Source: an uncultured Neomegalonema sp.
Lineage (GTDB): Bacteria > Pseudomonadota > Alphaproteobacteria > Rhodobacterales > Rhodobacteraceae
Assembly: GCA_937958345.1 (NCBI GenBank)
Contig: CALGNW010000277.1
Coordinates: 1-12,031, forward strand
Reading direction: 5' to 3'
DNA length: 12,031 bases
The notes under the pieces are model-generated. The model was not told where the DNA came from and searched no databases. It saw nothing but the letters and a program-made list of their open reading frames with translations. Of this stretch, positions 1-7,660 are shown one piece after another. Positions within the stretch are counted from its first letter, which is position 1. Each line of letters begins with the position of its first letter. The translations under genes were made by a program, and so were the position numbers.

Positions 1-360
1 GCACGAAATATCCATCGTGTTGAGAAAGTTCTCGCGGGTGGTGTCGGAGTAGCGGCCCTTGAGTTCCTCTTTCGCCGAATAGGCAACGGCGTGGACGAGA
101 AAATCAATCTGTCCCCATTCTTTTTCCAGCGTCGCGAACACGGTATCGAGGCTGGCGGGGTCCTGAACGTCCGCCGGGATGACGAGGGTGGAGCCGACGG
201 ATTCAGCAAGCGGCCTGACACGTTTTCCGAAAGCATCGCCCTGATAGGTGAAGGCCATCTCCGCGCCATGTTCCGCCAGCATTGAGGCAATGCCCCACGC
301 AATCGAGTGATCGTTCGCGACACCCATAACGAGGCCGCGCTTGCCGGTCATAATGCCCAT
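1..360 (-). CDS. fabI: Enoyl-[acyl-carrier-protein] reductase (NADH), FabI type; N-terminal 120 residues, cut by the window edge
   Basis: FabI performs the last step of each fatty-acid elongation round, reducing trans-2-enoyl-ACP with NAD(P)H in the cytoplasm. The 120 visible codons begin MGIMTGKRGLVMGVANDHSI. They show the atypical SDR cofactor loop of FabI enzymes (GVANDHSIAWGIA, residues 13-25), the YQGDAFGKRVRPLAE stretch (39-53) and HAVAYSAKEELKGRY (90-104). In classical SDRs the last region would carry NNAG; its replacement is typical of FabI. The family is about 260-270 aa, so the catalytic Tyr/Lys part lies beyond base 1. The ATG is 3 nt after the fabB stop; a second ATG at codon 4 is also possible. 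The gene is last in the fabA-fabB-fabI block and is probably cotranscribed. The family call is firm, but subtype cannot be settled from half a protein. Confidence 0.95.
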   Translation of the reverse strand, partial: MGIMTGKRGLVMGVANDHSIAWGIASMLAEHGAEMAFTYQGDAFGKRVRPLAESVGSTLVIPADVQDPASLDTVFATLEKEWGQIDFLVHAVAYSAKEELKGRYSDTTRENFLNTMDISC

Positions 361-363
361 TGC

Positions 364-1581
364 TCAGACCTTTCCGAAAACCAGTGTCGCGTTTGTGCCG
401 CCGAAGCCGAAGCTGTTGCTCATGGTGACATCGACACCGGTGTCGGTGTGTTCGCGGACGATGGGTATGTCGGCAAAGTCGGGGTCGATTTCTTCGATAT
501 GCGCCGAGGCGGCCTTGAAGCCGTGTTGCATCATCAGCAGGCAATAAATCGCCTCTTGCACGCCCGTCGCGCCGAGGGAATGACCGGTGAGGGACTTGGT
601 CGAGCTGAGTGACGGGATATTGTCGCCGAACGTGTCGCGCATCGCCTGCATCTCGCGGGCGTCGCCCACGGGGGTCGAGGTTCCGTGGGTGTTGATGTAG
701 TCCACCTTGCGGTCGCCGATGGTGCTCATCGCGAGTTTCATGCAGCGTACCGCGCCCTCTCCCGACGGCTGAACCATGTCAAAACCGTCGGAGTTTGCGC
801 CGTAGCCGATCAGCTCGCCGTAGATTTTCGCGCCGCGTGCCTTGGCGTGCTCGTATTCCTCAAGAACCACCGTGCCGCCGCCGCCCGCGATGACAAAGCC
901 GTCGCGGTTTTTGTCGTAGGCGCGGCTGGCCGTGGTCGGGGTTGTCTCGTTGTAGTTCGACGACAGTGCGCCCATGGCATCGAACAGGCAGGTCAGAGAC
1001 CAGTGCAGTTCCTCGCCGCCGCCCGCAAAAACGATGTCCTGCTTGCCGAACTGGATCAGTTCCGCGCCGTGGCCGATGCAGTGGGCCGAGGTCGAGCAGG
1101 CTGAGGTCATCGAATAGTTGACGCCCTTGATTTTGAAGGGTGTCGCCAGCGTCGCCGAGTTGGTCGATGACATGCAGCGCGGCACGTAAAACGGGCCGAT
1201 ACGCTTTGGTGCGCCGTTCTTGCGCACGATGTCGATTGCCGCCAGCTGATTGGCCACCGAGGGACCGCCCGAGCCGACGACGAGGCCCGAGCGTTCGTTG
1301 CTGACGTCGGATTCTTCGAGGCCCGCATCCTCGATCGCGTTTTGCATTGCGATGTAGTTCCACGCCGCGCCGTCGCCCATAAAGCGGCGGACGCGTTTGT
1401 CGATCAGCGCCTCGATGTCGATTTCGGGACGCGCGGCAACGTGGCTGCGGAATCCGTGTTCGGCCTGCTCCTCGGAAAAAGTAATGCCCGAGGTGCTGTT
1501 TTTCAGCGAGGCGGTGACGGTGTCGGCATCATTGCCGATGGGCGAAACAATCCCGATTCCGGTGACGACGACGCGGCGCAT
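364..1581 (-). CDS. fabB: 3-oxoacyl-[acyl-carrier-protein] synthase I (KAS I)
   Basis: A condensing enzyme that elongates acyl-ACP with malonyl-ACP. FabB acts on the cis-3-decenoyl-ACP made by FabA and so commits carbon to unsaturated fatty acids. From the chosen start the protein has 405 aa, the usual KAS I length. The thiolase-fold triad is complete: Cys162 in TSACSTSAH, His299 in INTHGTSTPVGD and His334 in KSLTGHSLGATG. The C-terminal glycine-rich NSFGFGGTNAT (389-399) is also present. The frame stays open to an ATG at 1629, but the ATG at 1581 is preferred because it gives MRRVVVTGIG, the standard family N-terminus, and has an AAGAAGAGA Shine-Dalgarno-like sequence just upstream. The gene lies 65 nt after fabA and 3 nt before fabI. 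Nothing looks damaged. Confidence 0.97.
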   Translation of the reverse strand: MRRVVVTGIGIVSPIGNDADTVTASLKNSTSGITFSEEQAEHGFRSHVAARPEIDIEALIDKRVRRFMGDGAAWNYIAMQNAIEDAGLEESDVSNERSGLVVGSGGPSVANQLAAIDIVRKNGAPKRIGPFYVPRCMSSTNSATLATPFKIKGVNYSMTSACSTSAHCIGHGAELIQFGKQDIVFAGGGEELHWSLTCLFDAMGALSSNYNETTPTTASRAYDKNRDGFVIAGGGGTVVLEEYEHAKARGAKIYGELIGYGANSDGFDMVQPSGEGAVRCMKLAMSTIGDRKVDYINTHGTSTPVGDAREMQAMRDTFGDNIPSLSSTKSLTGHSLGATGVQEAIYCLLMMQHGFKAASAHIEEIDPDFADIPIVREHTDTGVDVTMSNSFGFGGTNATLVFGKV

Positions 1582-1646
1582 GTGCAATTCTCTTCTTTGT
1601 TGTCGCGCATTCGACATGCGCACGGGCATTGTAGAGGGTCGGTGTT

Positions 1647-2162
1647 TTACGTGGCGTCGGCACCGAAGAGGCCGACCTTCATATCCTTGGTGACATAGGC
1701 GAGCTCGCCGTCGACTTCCATCATACCGTCGGCCACGCCAAGCTTGAGCCGGCGGTCCATCACGCGTTTGATGTCAACCGTGTAGCGCACCAGCTTTGCC
1801 TCGGGCGTGACCATGGCGGAAAACTTCACCTCGCCGACACCCAGCGCGCGGCCCCGCCCCTGCATGCCTTTCCAACCGAGGAAAAAGCCGGTCAACTGCC
1901 ACAGAGCGTCAAGACCCAGACAACCGGGCATGACCGGATCACCGATGAAATGGCATTTGAAGAACCACAGGTCCGGTTTGACATCCAGCTCGGCCACGAC
2001 CTGACCGGCACCGTGCGCCCCGCCCTCGTCCGCGATATGGGTGATGCGGTCGAACATCAGCATCGGCGGTGCAGGAAGCTGGGCATTGCCCTCGCCGAAA
2101 AGTTCGCCGCGTCCGCAGGTCAGCAGGCCCTCGTAATCGTAGCTGTTTGGCCGGTCAGTCAT
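1647..2162 (-). CDS. fabA: 3-hydroxydecanoyl-[acyl-carrier-protein] dehydratase/isomerase
   Basis: FabA dehydrates 3-hydroxydecanoyl-ACP and isomerises trans-2- to cis-3-decenoyl-ACP, the branch point to unsaturated fatty acids. The 171-aa hot-dog-fold protein is colinear with the E. coli enzyme (172 aa). It shows SYDYEGLLTCGRGELFG at the N-terminus, the active-site His71 in FKCHFIGDPVMPGCLG, Asp85 in CLGLDALWQL, and RALGVGEVKF further on. Three in-frame ATGs exist (2243, 2168, 2162). ATG 2162 is chosen because an AGGA sits 7 nt before it, because that spacing would be too short for 2168, and because it matches the family N-terminus. It is the first gene of fabA-fabB-fabI. The 116-nt gap upstream suggests its own promoter. 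Confidence 0.97.
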   Translation of the reverse strand: MTDRPNSYDYEGLLTCGRGELFGEGNAQLPAPPMLMFDRITHIADEGGAHGAGQVVAELDVKPDLWFFKCHFIGDPVMPGCLGLDALWQLTGFFLGWKGMQGRGRALGVGEVKFSAMVTPEAKLVRYTVDIKRVMDRRLKLGVADGMMEVDGELAYVTKDMKVGLFGADAT

Positions 2163-2194
2163 TCGCATATCCTGTGGCAGAGTCCGTGGAATGC

Positions 2195-2210
2195 GCCGGA
2201 AGCCTCCGGC
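2195..2210. repeat. Perfect 6-bp stem-loop in the fabA leader
   Basis: GCCGGA-AGCC-TCCGGC is a perfect inverted repeat with a 4-nt loop, between the end of the DUF3616-like gene and the fabA start. No T-run follows on either strand, so it does not read as a Rho-independent terminator. It could be an mRNA hairpin in the fabA leader, a weak end signal for the upstream operon, or an operator. A weak promoter-like pair lies upstream on the minus strand: TTGCGC at 2250-2245 and CTACGG at 2227-2222, with a 17-nt spacer. Its -10 match is poor. The rest of 2163-2278 shows nothing I can assign. Confidence 0.35.
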
Positions 2211-2278
2211 AACGAAACAATCCGTAGCATTGCCGTGATGCACCGCGCAAGGACAGGCGACCCAAGGGCAGGCGGCGG

Positions 2279-3169
2279 TTATGGTTTGTCGAGGGATAGT
2301 TGCACGGGCGCGCCATTGCGCGGGCCGTCGTGGAAAATCAGCACGTCGTAGGCGGTGTCGTCCTCGGACAGTAGTAACAGGCCCTCGGGCTTGCCTCTTT
2401 CGGGGCGGGGGATTTTCGCCAGTGTGACCGGCGCTGTGCCCGGATGCCAGAGGGCCACTGTATAACGGCGCGGCAGGGTGTTTACCGGGCCGGTGAGAAT
2501 CAGGACGCCGTCGCCGGTCGCGGCCATATCGCGGATGCCGATGCGGTCTCCCAGTGCGAGTGTGTGCAGCACCGGATCAAGCGGGGCGTCCGAAAACAGC
2601 GCCCCCGCCGATGCCTGAAGCACAAAGGCCGTCCCTTTTACCGAGGGGCCGCGCAGGCCGAAATAGAGCGTGTCCCCTTGCGCGGCGAGGCCCTCGATAT
2701 TCACCCCGTTCCGGTTGAGCGGCTTTTCGGCGTAATCCTTTAATGCGGGTGTTTCCGTGATGAGTTTTCGCAGGCGCGCGGTGCGGTCGATTCGTTCTCC
2801 GTCGATGCGAAAGAGCGTGAAGGCGGCGTCTGTCAGTTTCGCCTTTTTCCGCGACAAGCCGTGCGAGCCGGTGACGTAGAAGATACCGTCCGAGACGGCG
2901 ATGGCCTCGGCGTCGATTTCATCGCCTTTATCGAGCAGGCGGATACGCTTTCCGGGTTTGAGGCGGCGATGCCTGATCGTGAATTCCTGCACCTCGTTTT
3001 TTTCGTCATTGACCGCGATGCAGCGGGTGCCGGTGCAGGCCGCGCCGCTGATATCCTTGCGCGCCTTTTTTGCGAAGTCGGGAACGACGCGCCAACGGTT
3101 GTCCTCGGCGGCCACGGGCAAGGCAAGCGTGAGGGCGAGCATGAGCGTGAGTGTGCACAGGCGGATCAT
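2279..3169 (-). CDS. Secreted DUF3616-like protein, last gene of the purine operon
   Basis: A 296-aa exported protein of unknown function. Residues 1-21 form a clear Sec signal peptide: basic Arg3, a hydrophobic LCTLTLMLALTLAL core and a likely cut after VAA at 21. The mature part contains repeated acidic turn motifs: DAEAIAV near 86, NIEGLAAQGDTLYFGLRGP at 157-175 and PEGLLLL at 261. The IEGL...GLRGP signature is what I associate with DUF3616, a beta-propeller-like family; this is recognition from memory. Cys45 and Cys50 could form a periplasmic disulfide. Its ATG overlaps the guaD stop in an ATGA, with a GGGGG element about 7 nt upstream, so it is probably translationally coupled to guanine deaminase. 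No catalytic role can be read from the sequence. Position suggests a periplasmic function linked to purine use, but it may merely be a rider. Confidence 0.85.
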   Translation of the reverse strand: MIRLCTLTLMLALTLALPVAAEDNRWRVVPDFAKKARKDISGAACTGTRCIAVNDEKNEVQEFTIRHRRLKPGKRIRLLDKGDEIDAEAIAVSDGIFYVTGSHGLSRKKAKLTDAAFTLFRIDGERIDRTARLRKLITETPALKDYAEKPLNRNGVNIEGLAAQGDTLYFGLRGPSVKGTAFVLQASAGALFSDAPLDPVLHTLALGDRIGIRDMAATGDGVLILTGPVNTLPRRYTVALWHPGTAPVTLAKIPRPERGKPEGLLLLSEDDTAYDVLIFHDGPRNGAPVQLSLDKP

Positions 3170-4476
3170 AGTGCGGCCCCCGTCACGGTTTTCGCCGGTT
3201 TGCCCGCGATGTATGTTTGGGCAATCGCGCGGTCGTCGCCCATGATTTGCAGGATGAACAATTCCTCGGCCAATGTTTGCACGCGTTCCATCCTCAGGGT
3301 CATGGCGTCGGTTGCGCGGGCGTCGAGTACGACGATATCCGCCTCGGTCCCCGCACCGAGCGTGCCGATTTTGCCGGTCAGTCCCAGCACATCCGCATTG
3401 CCCCGCGTGATCCAGTCGAAGGCCCTGTACGGGTGCAGGTTCTGGCCGCGCAGGTGCAGGGCCTTGTAACCCTCGTTCAGCGTTTGCAGCATTGAATAGC
3501 TGGTCCCGCCGCCGATATCGGTCGCAATGCCGTTGACGGTTCCGCGCGCGCGCAATCCGGCGTCGTCAAAAAGGCCGCTGCCGAGGAACAGATTGGACGT
3601 CGGACAAAAGACCGGATGTGCGCCGGTTTCGGCCATCACCGTCATTTCGCGTTCATTCAGGTGCAGGGCGTGGCCAAGCAGGGTGCGCGGGCCGAGCAGA
3701 TTGTTGGTTTCGTAAATATGCAGATAGTCTTTGGCATCGGGATAAAGCTGTGCCGTCAGGGCGATTTCGTCGTGATTTTCCGACAGGTGTGTTTGCACAT
3801 AGCATTCGGGATGTTCTGCCGCGAGTGCGCCCGCCGTTTCAAGTTGTTCGGGGGTCGAGGTGATGGCAAAGCGGGGTGTGATTGCGTAATGGGCGCGGCC
3901 CCGGCCCTGCCATTTTTCTATCAGAGCTTTCGTGTCGTCGTAGCCCGATTGCGGCGTGTCGCGCAGGCCGTCCGGTGCGTTACGGTCCATCAGCACTTTA
4001 CCGCCGATAACGCGCATGTTGCGCGATAACGCTTCGGAAAAATAGGCATCCGCCGAGGTTTTATGGACCGAGCAGTAGGCCGCCGCCGTCGTCGTACCGT
4101 GGGCAATCAGCTGATCGAAAAACCGCCCCGCCATTTTCGCCGCGAAGGCAGCATCGGCATAGCGGGTTTCTTCGGGGAATGTGTAGGTGTTGAGCCAGTC
4201 CATCAACTGTGCGCCCCATGACGCGATGACCTGGGTTTGGGGAAAGTGAACATGGGTGTCGATGAAGCCCGCCATCAGCAGATGCGGACGATGGTCGATG
4301 ATCTGTGCATCGCCTGCCACGGGTATCAGATCGGGATATGTGCCGATTGACTTTATCATGCCGCCCGAAAGCAGCAGCGCGCCGTCCCCGATATAGGTGA
4401 AGGCGTCCGTGTCGTCGGGCCCGAGGGGTTCGCGGTGAAAGCTGAGGGTACGCCCCCGCAGGAGTGTGTCGGTCAT
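3166..4476 (-). CDS. guaD: Guanine deaminase
   Basis: Hydrolyses guanine to xanthine and ammonia, feeding xanthine dehydrogenase encoded upstream. This is a 436-aa amidohydrolase-superfamily enzyme with one catalytic zinc. The full ligand set is visible: His75 and His77 in GFIDTHVHFPQ, His230 in YVQTHLSEN, His269 in LLGHALHL and Asp320 in ATDIGGGTSYSM. Glu233 in the SEN motif matches the proton-shuttle glutamate. The spacing from His230 to Glu233, His269 and Asp320 equals that in the human enzyme as I recall it. IASWGAQLMDWLNTYTFPEE (84-103) is another family hallmark. The ATG overlaps the xdhC stop (ATGA), with AAGG about 7 nt upstream, and its own stop overlaps the next start. It is therefore embedded in a coupled operon. 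The gene is complete, with no anomalies seen. Confidence 0.96.
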   Translation of the reverse strand: MTDTLLRGRTLSFHREPLGPDDTDAFTYIGDGALLLSGGMIKSIGTYPDLIPVAGDAQIIDHRPHLLMAGFIDTHVHFPQTQVIASWGAQLMDWLNTYTFPEETRYADAAFAAKMAGRFFDQLIAHGTTTAAAYCSVHKTSADAYFSEALSRNMRVIGGKVLMDRNAPDGLRDTPQSGYDDTKALIEKWQGRGRAHYAITPRFAITSTPEQLETAGALAAEHPECYVQTHLSENHDEIALTAQLYPDAKDYLHIYETNNLLGPRTLLGHALHLNEREMTVMAETGAHPVFCPTSNLFLGSGLFDDAGLRARGTVNGIATDIGGGTSYSMLQTLNEGYKALHLRGQNLHPYRAFDWITRGNADVLGLTGKIGTLGAGTEADIVVLDARATDAMTLRMERVQTLAEELFILQIMGDDRAIAQTYIAGKPAKTVTGAAL

Positions 4477-5342
4477 TGCGCGGCCTTGCGTGCAGGGATG
4501 TGTGCCGCGTCTGCGGTGTGTTTATCCGGTAATGAACGGGCGCGCGCGGGCGTCAGCGCCGCCGTGATTTCGGCAGCGGCAAAGGCGGCGATAACCTGCG
4601 GGCGCTTATCTGCCGTGGCCCGTGCGCCGATGGGGCATGTGAGGGCGTCCGGGCGCGAAGCCGGGGAACTGTGCCGGAACCATGCCGTGAATTTTGCGCG
4701 TTTGGTTGCCGATCCGATCAGGCCGACATAGGCGGCGTCGCCGCGCTCTAACGCTGCGCCGGTCAGCAGAAAGTCGAGGGCGTGATCGTGGGTCAGGATG
4801 ACAAAGGCGCTGGCCGGTGCGGCGGTTGAAATATCGGACTCGGGAATGGCGCTGAGGCGTTTTTCGACCCCTGCGGTGCAGCGCGCAAGTTCGGCCTCGC
4901 GCTGGTCGATCAGTATTGTACGGAAGGGCAGATGCTGTAGCTGGTCCGCCAATGCCCGCCCGACATGACCGCCGCCCATGATATAGATATGCGGTTGTTC
5001 GGTGTTATCTGCCCGTAACCTGCGGCGCGCTGTTTGCTTATCCGCCGCGTTCATACGGGTAAGGGCGACGGAAACGCGGCCCCCGCAGCATTGTCCGATC
5101 TCCGGCCCCAGCGGAATGTCGAGGGCAGCGCCGGTATCCGAGCCGGATAAAAGCCGGTGCGCGGCGTCAATGGCCAGATATTCCAGACGGCCCCCGCCGA
5201 TGGTTCCGAGCGTGCCGGTGGCGGTGACGAACATTTCGGTTCCGGCCCCGCGCGGTGATGAACCCTGCACGTCTGTGATGTGCACGCGGATGACGGCGGG
5301 GTCCGCCGCAAGAAAGTCTTCGAAGTGTTGCGGGATCATCAT
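4473..5342 (-). CDS. xdhC: Xanthine dehydrogenase accessory protein XdhC (molybdenum-cofactor insertion/sulfuration chaperone)
   Basis: XdhC-family proteins bind molybdenum cofactor, promote its sulfuration and deliver it to XdhB; they are not part of the final enzyme. The 289-aa product has the two expected parts. The N-terminal XdhC/CoxI domain shows SSPRGAGTEMFV, GTIGGGRLEYLA and GPEIGQCCGGRV, with Cys-Cys in the position used for cofactor binding in the family. A Rossmann-like domain follows, with IYIMGGGHVGRALADQL and DQRE, then GLIGSATKRAKF and CPIGARATADKRPQVIA. The frame is open far upstream, but the start is placed at 5342 because that ATG overlaps the xdhB stop as ATGA; the next codon is also ATG. 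The tail after about residue 260 is Ala-rich and not conserved-looking. It sits between xdhB and guaD. Confidence 0.94.
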   Translation of the reverse strand: MMIPQHFEDFLAADPAVIRVHITDVQGSSPRGAGTEMFVTATGTLGTIGGGRLEYLAIDAAHRLLSGSDTGAALDIPLGPEIGQCCGGRVSVALTRMNAADKQTARRRLRADNTEQPHIYIMGGGHVGRALADQLQHLPFRTILIDQREAELARCTAGVEKRLSAIPESDISTAAPASAFVILTHDHALDFLLTGAALERGDAAYVGLIGSATKRAKFTAWFRHSSPASRPDALTCPIGARATADKRPQVIAAFAAAEITAALTPARARSLPDKHTADAAHIPARKAAQ

Positions 5343-7660
5343 GTGCGGCCTGCCGCCGTCAGGCGTGCGATGGCGAGCAGGACCCGTTCGGGGGTGGCAG
5401 GCGCGTCTAGGCGGGGACATTCGGTATAACCGGCGACGCTGGCCACAGCCATCGACAGAGCCTCGAACACCGACACGCCCAGCATGAACGGCGGCTCGCC
5501 TACGGCCTTTGACCGTTTGATCGTCAGTTCGCGGTTTTCGGACCAGTCGGCCAGTTTGACGTTGAAGGTGCGGGGGCGGTCCGACGCGAGCGGGATTTTG
5601 TAGGTCGAGGGGGCGTGGGTGCGCAGGCGGCCCGCAGTGTCCCACCAAAGCTCCTCGGTCGTCAGCCAGCCGACGCCCTGAATAAACGCGCCCTCGACCT
5701 GTCCCAAATCCAGTGCGGGATTCAGAGAGCGCCCGACGTCGTGCAGAATATCCGTGCGGTCGATCTGATATTCGCCCGTCAGGGTATCAACCGAAACCTC
5801 GGACACCGCCGCGCCGTAGCCGAAATAATAGAACGGCCTGCCCTGTCCCGTCGCCCTGTCCCAGTGAATTTTCGGCGTTTTGTAAAAGCCCGCCGCCGAG
5901 AGGTGAACGCGGGCCATGTAGGCGTGCTTGATCAACGCATCAAATCCGATCACCTCGGCCCCGATATGAACCGCATTGGGCGCGAAGCGCACAGCAGCAG
6001 GGTCCACCTGCCATTTTTCAGCGGCGAAGGCGACCAGGCGTGCCTTGATCTGTTCCACCGCATTCAGCGCCGCCATGCCGTTGAGGTCAGAGCCAGAGGA
6101 CGCCGCCGTCGCCGAGGTGTTGGGTACTTTTTCCGTCGTCGTTTTGCTGATCTTGATGCGGTCGATATCGACCTGAAAAGCATCGGCGACGATCTGGGCG
6201 ATTTTCGTGTTGAGGCCCTGACCCATCTCGGTTCCGCCGTGGTTCAGGTGGATCGAACCGTCACTGTAAACATGGATCAGCGCGCCCGCCTGATTCATCC
6301 ATGTTGCCGTGAAGGAAATGCCGAACTTGACCGGCGTCAGGGCGATGCCCTTGCGGATGATGCCCCCCGCCGCGTTGTGGGCCAGGATGGCGGTGCGGCG
6401 GGCGCGGTAGTCGGCGCTGTCCTCAAGCTCGTCCACCAGCCGGCTGACGATGTTGTCCTCGACCGTCTGGTGATAGGGTGTGACGTTGCGGTCATCGGTG
6501 CCGTAGAAATTCGCCTTGCGGATGTCGAGCGGGTCTTTGCCGAGGGCGAAGGCGATTTCCTCGATTATGCGCTCTGCCGCGATGATGCCCTGCGGTCCGC
6601 CGAACCCGCGAAAGGCGGTGTTGGACACCGTGTTGGTCTTCATGGGCCGCGAAGTCAGGCGGACATTCGGATAATAATAGGCGTTGTCGGCATGGAACAG
6701 CGCGCGGTCGGTGATCGGTCCGCTGAGGTCTGCCGAAAAGCCGCAGCGGGCCGCAAATGTGCCGTTCACCGCCTCGATGCGGCCCGTGTCGTCAAAGCCG
6801 ACATCATAATCGATGACGAAATCGTGCCGCTTTCCGGTCGCGGACATATCATCGTCGCGGTCGGGGCGCAGCTTTACCGGGCGGTTCCACCTTTTGGCCG
6901 CGACCGCCGCGACCGCCGCAAAAAGATTCATCTGGGTTTCTTTGCCGCCGAAGCCGCCGCCCATGCGCCGCACGTTGACCGTCACGGCATTTGCCGCAAT
7001 GCCGAGGGCATGGGCGACCATGTGCTGAACCTCGCTGGGGTGCTGGGTCGAGGAATAGACCGTGACGTCCTCGTCCTCGCCGGGCAGGGCAAAGGCGATC
7101 TGGCCTTCGAGGTACATGTGGTCCTGACCGCCCACCGTCAGGCGGCCTGTGATGCGGTTGGCGGCGGTCCCGATCGCGCCGTCAAAGTCCCCGCGTTCCA
7201 GCTTCAGCGGCGCGGTGACGTAGGGGTAGTCCGCATCGATTGCCTCGGTCGGGGTCAGAACGTGGGGCAGCTTTTTATAGTCGATTTCCGCAAGGGTCGC
7301 AGCGCGGCGGGCGGCGTCGCGGGTCTGTGCGATAACGGCAAAAACAGGCTGTCCCCAGAATTCGACCTTGCCGCGTGCAAAGATCGGCTCGTCGTTCAGT
7401 CCGGTCGGGCTGACATCGTTGACGCCGGGAATATCGTCGGCGGTCAGAACGCCGATGACGCCGGGGGCGGTTCTGACGGCGCCGAGGTCGATGCGCGTAA
7501 TCTCGCCATGGGCGCATTCGGACAGGCCGAGGCAGGCGTGCAGCGTGCCGACGGGTTCGGGAATGTCGTCGGTGTATTCCGCACGGCCCGTCACATGCTT
7601 GATGGCCGAGTCGTGTTTGACGCCCGTATGCACCGCGCCCTTGACCGGAGGATTAGCCAT
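5339..7660 (-). CDS. xdhB: Xanthine dehydrogenase large (molybdopterin-binding) subunit
   Basis: The catalytic subunit oxidises hypoxanthine and xanthine to urate at a molybdenum centre and passes electrons to XdhA. Its length, 773 aa, is close to the Rhodobacter capsulatus XdhB. Substrate-site residues of the family are all present: Glu241 in GGGFGGKETQ, Arg319 in TDRALFHADN, Arg351 in TAFRGFGGPQG, and the general base Glu722 in KAVGEPPFMLG. The spacing of 241, 319 and 351 equals bovine 802, 880 and 912. Other cofactor loops include GGTEMGQGLNTK (475-486) and SSGSDLNGMA (521-530). The start ATG lies inside the last codons of xdhA (ATGGCTAA, 8-nt overlap), with GAGG about 6 nt upstream. The enzyme looks fully functional. 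It could also accept other purines or related heterocycles, but the guaD neighbour supports xanthine. Confidence 0.97.
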   Translation of the reverse strand: MANPPVKGAVHTGVKHDSAIKHVTGRAEYTDDIPEPVGTLHACLGLSECAHGEITRIDLGAVRTAPGVIGVLTADDIPGVNDVSPTGLNDEPIFARGKVEFWGQPVFAVIAQTRDAARRAATLAEIDYKKLPHVLTPTEAIDADYPYVTAPLKLERGDFDGAIGTAANRITGRLTVGGQDHMYLEGQIAFALPGEDEDVTVYSSTQHPSEVQHMVAHALGIAANAVTVNVRRMGGGFGGKETQMNLFAAVAAVAAKRWNRPVKLRPDRDDDMSATGKRHDFVIDYDVGFDDTGRIEAVNGTFAARCGFSADLSGPITDRALFHADNAYYYPNVRLTSRPMKTNTVSNTAFRGFGGPQGIIAAERIIEEIAFALGKDPLDIRKANFYGTDDRNVTPYHQTVEDNIVSRLVDELEDSADYRARRTAILAHNAAGGIIRKGIALTPVKFGISFTATWMNQAGALIHVYSDGSIHLNHGGTEMGQGLNTKIAQIVADAFQVDIDRIKISKTTTEKVPNTSATAASSGSDLNGMAALNAVEQIKARLVAFAAEKWQVDPAAVRFAPNAVHIGAEVIGFDALIKHAYMARVHLSAAGFYKTPKIHWDRATGQGRPFYYFGYGAAVSEVSVDTLTGEYQIDRTDILHDVGRSLNPALDLGQVEGAFIQGVGWLTTEELWWDTAGRLRTHAPSTYKIPLASDRPRTFNVKLADWSENRELTIKRSKAVGEPPFMLGVSVFEALSMAVASVAGYTECPRLDAPATPERVLLAIARLTAAGRT

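Noticed and set aside
1582..1629. Upstream in-frame ATG that would add 16 residues to FabB
   Set aside because: The MRRVVVTGIG start at 1581 matches the family and has its own Shine-Dalgarno; the extension is basic and unlike FabB.
5343..5648. Upstream extension of the xdhC reading frame to ATG 5648
   Set aside because: It would overlap xdhB coding sequence by about 300 nt and adds a motif-free, Arg/Pro-rich stretch; ATG 5342 gives the standard XdhC N-terminus and the ATGA junction.
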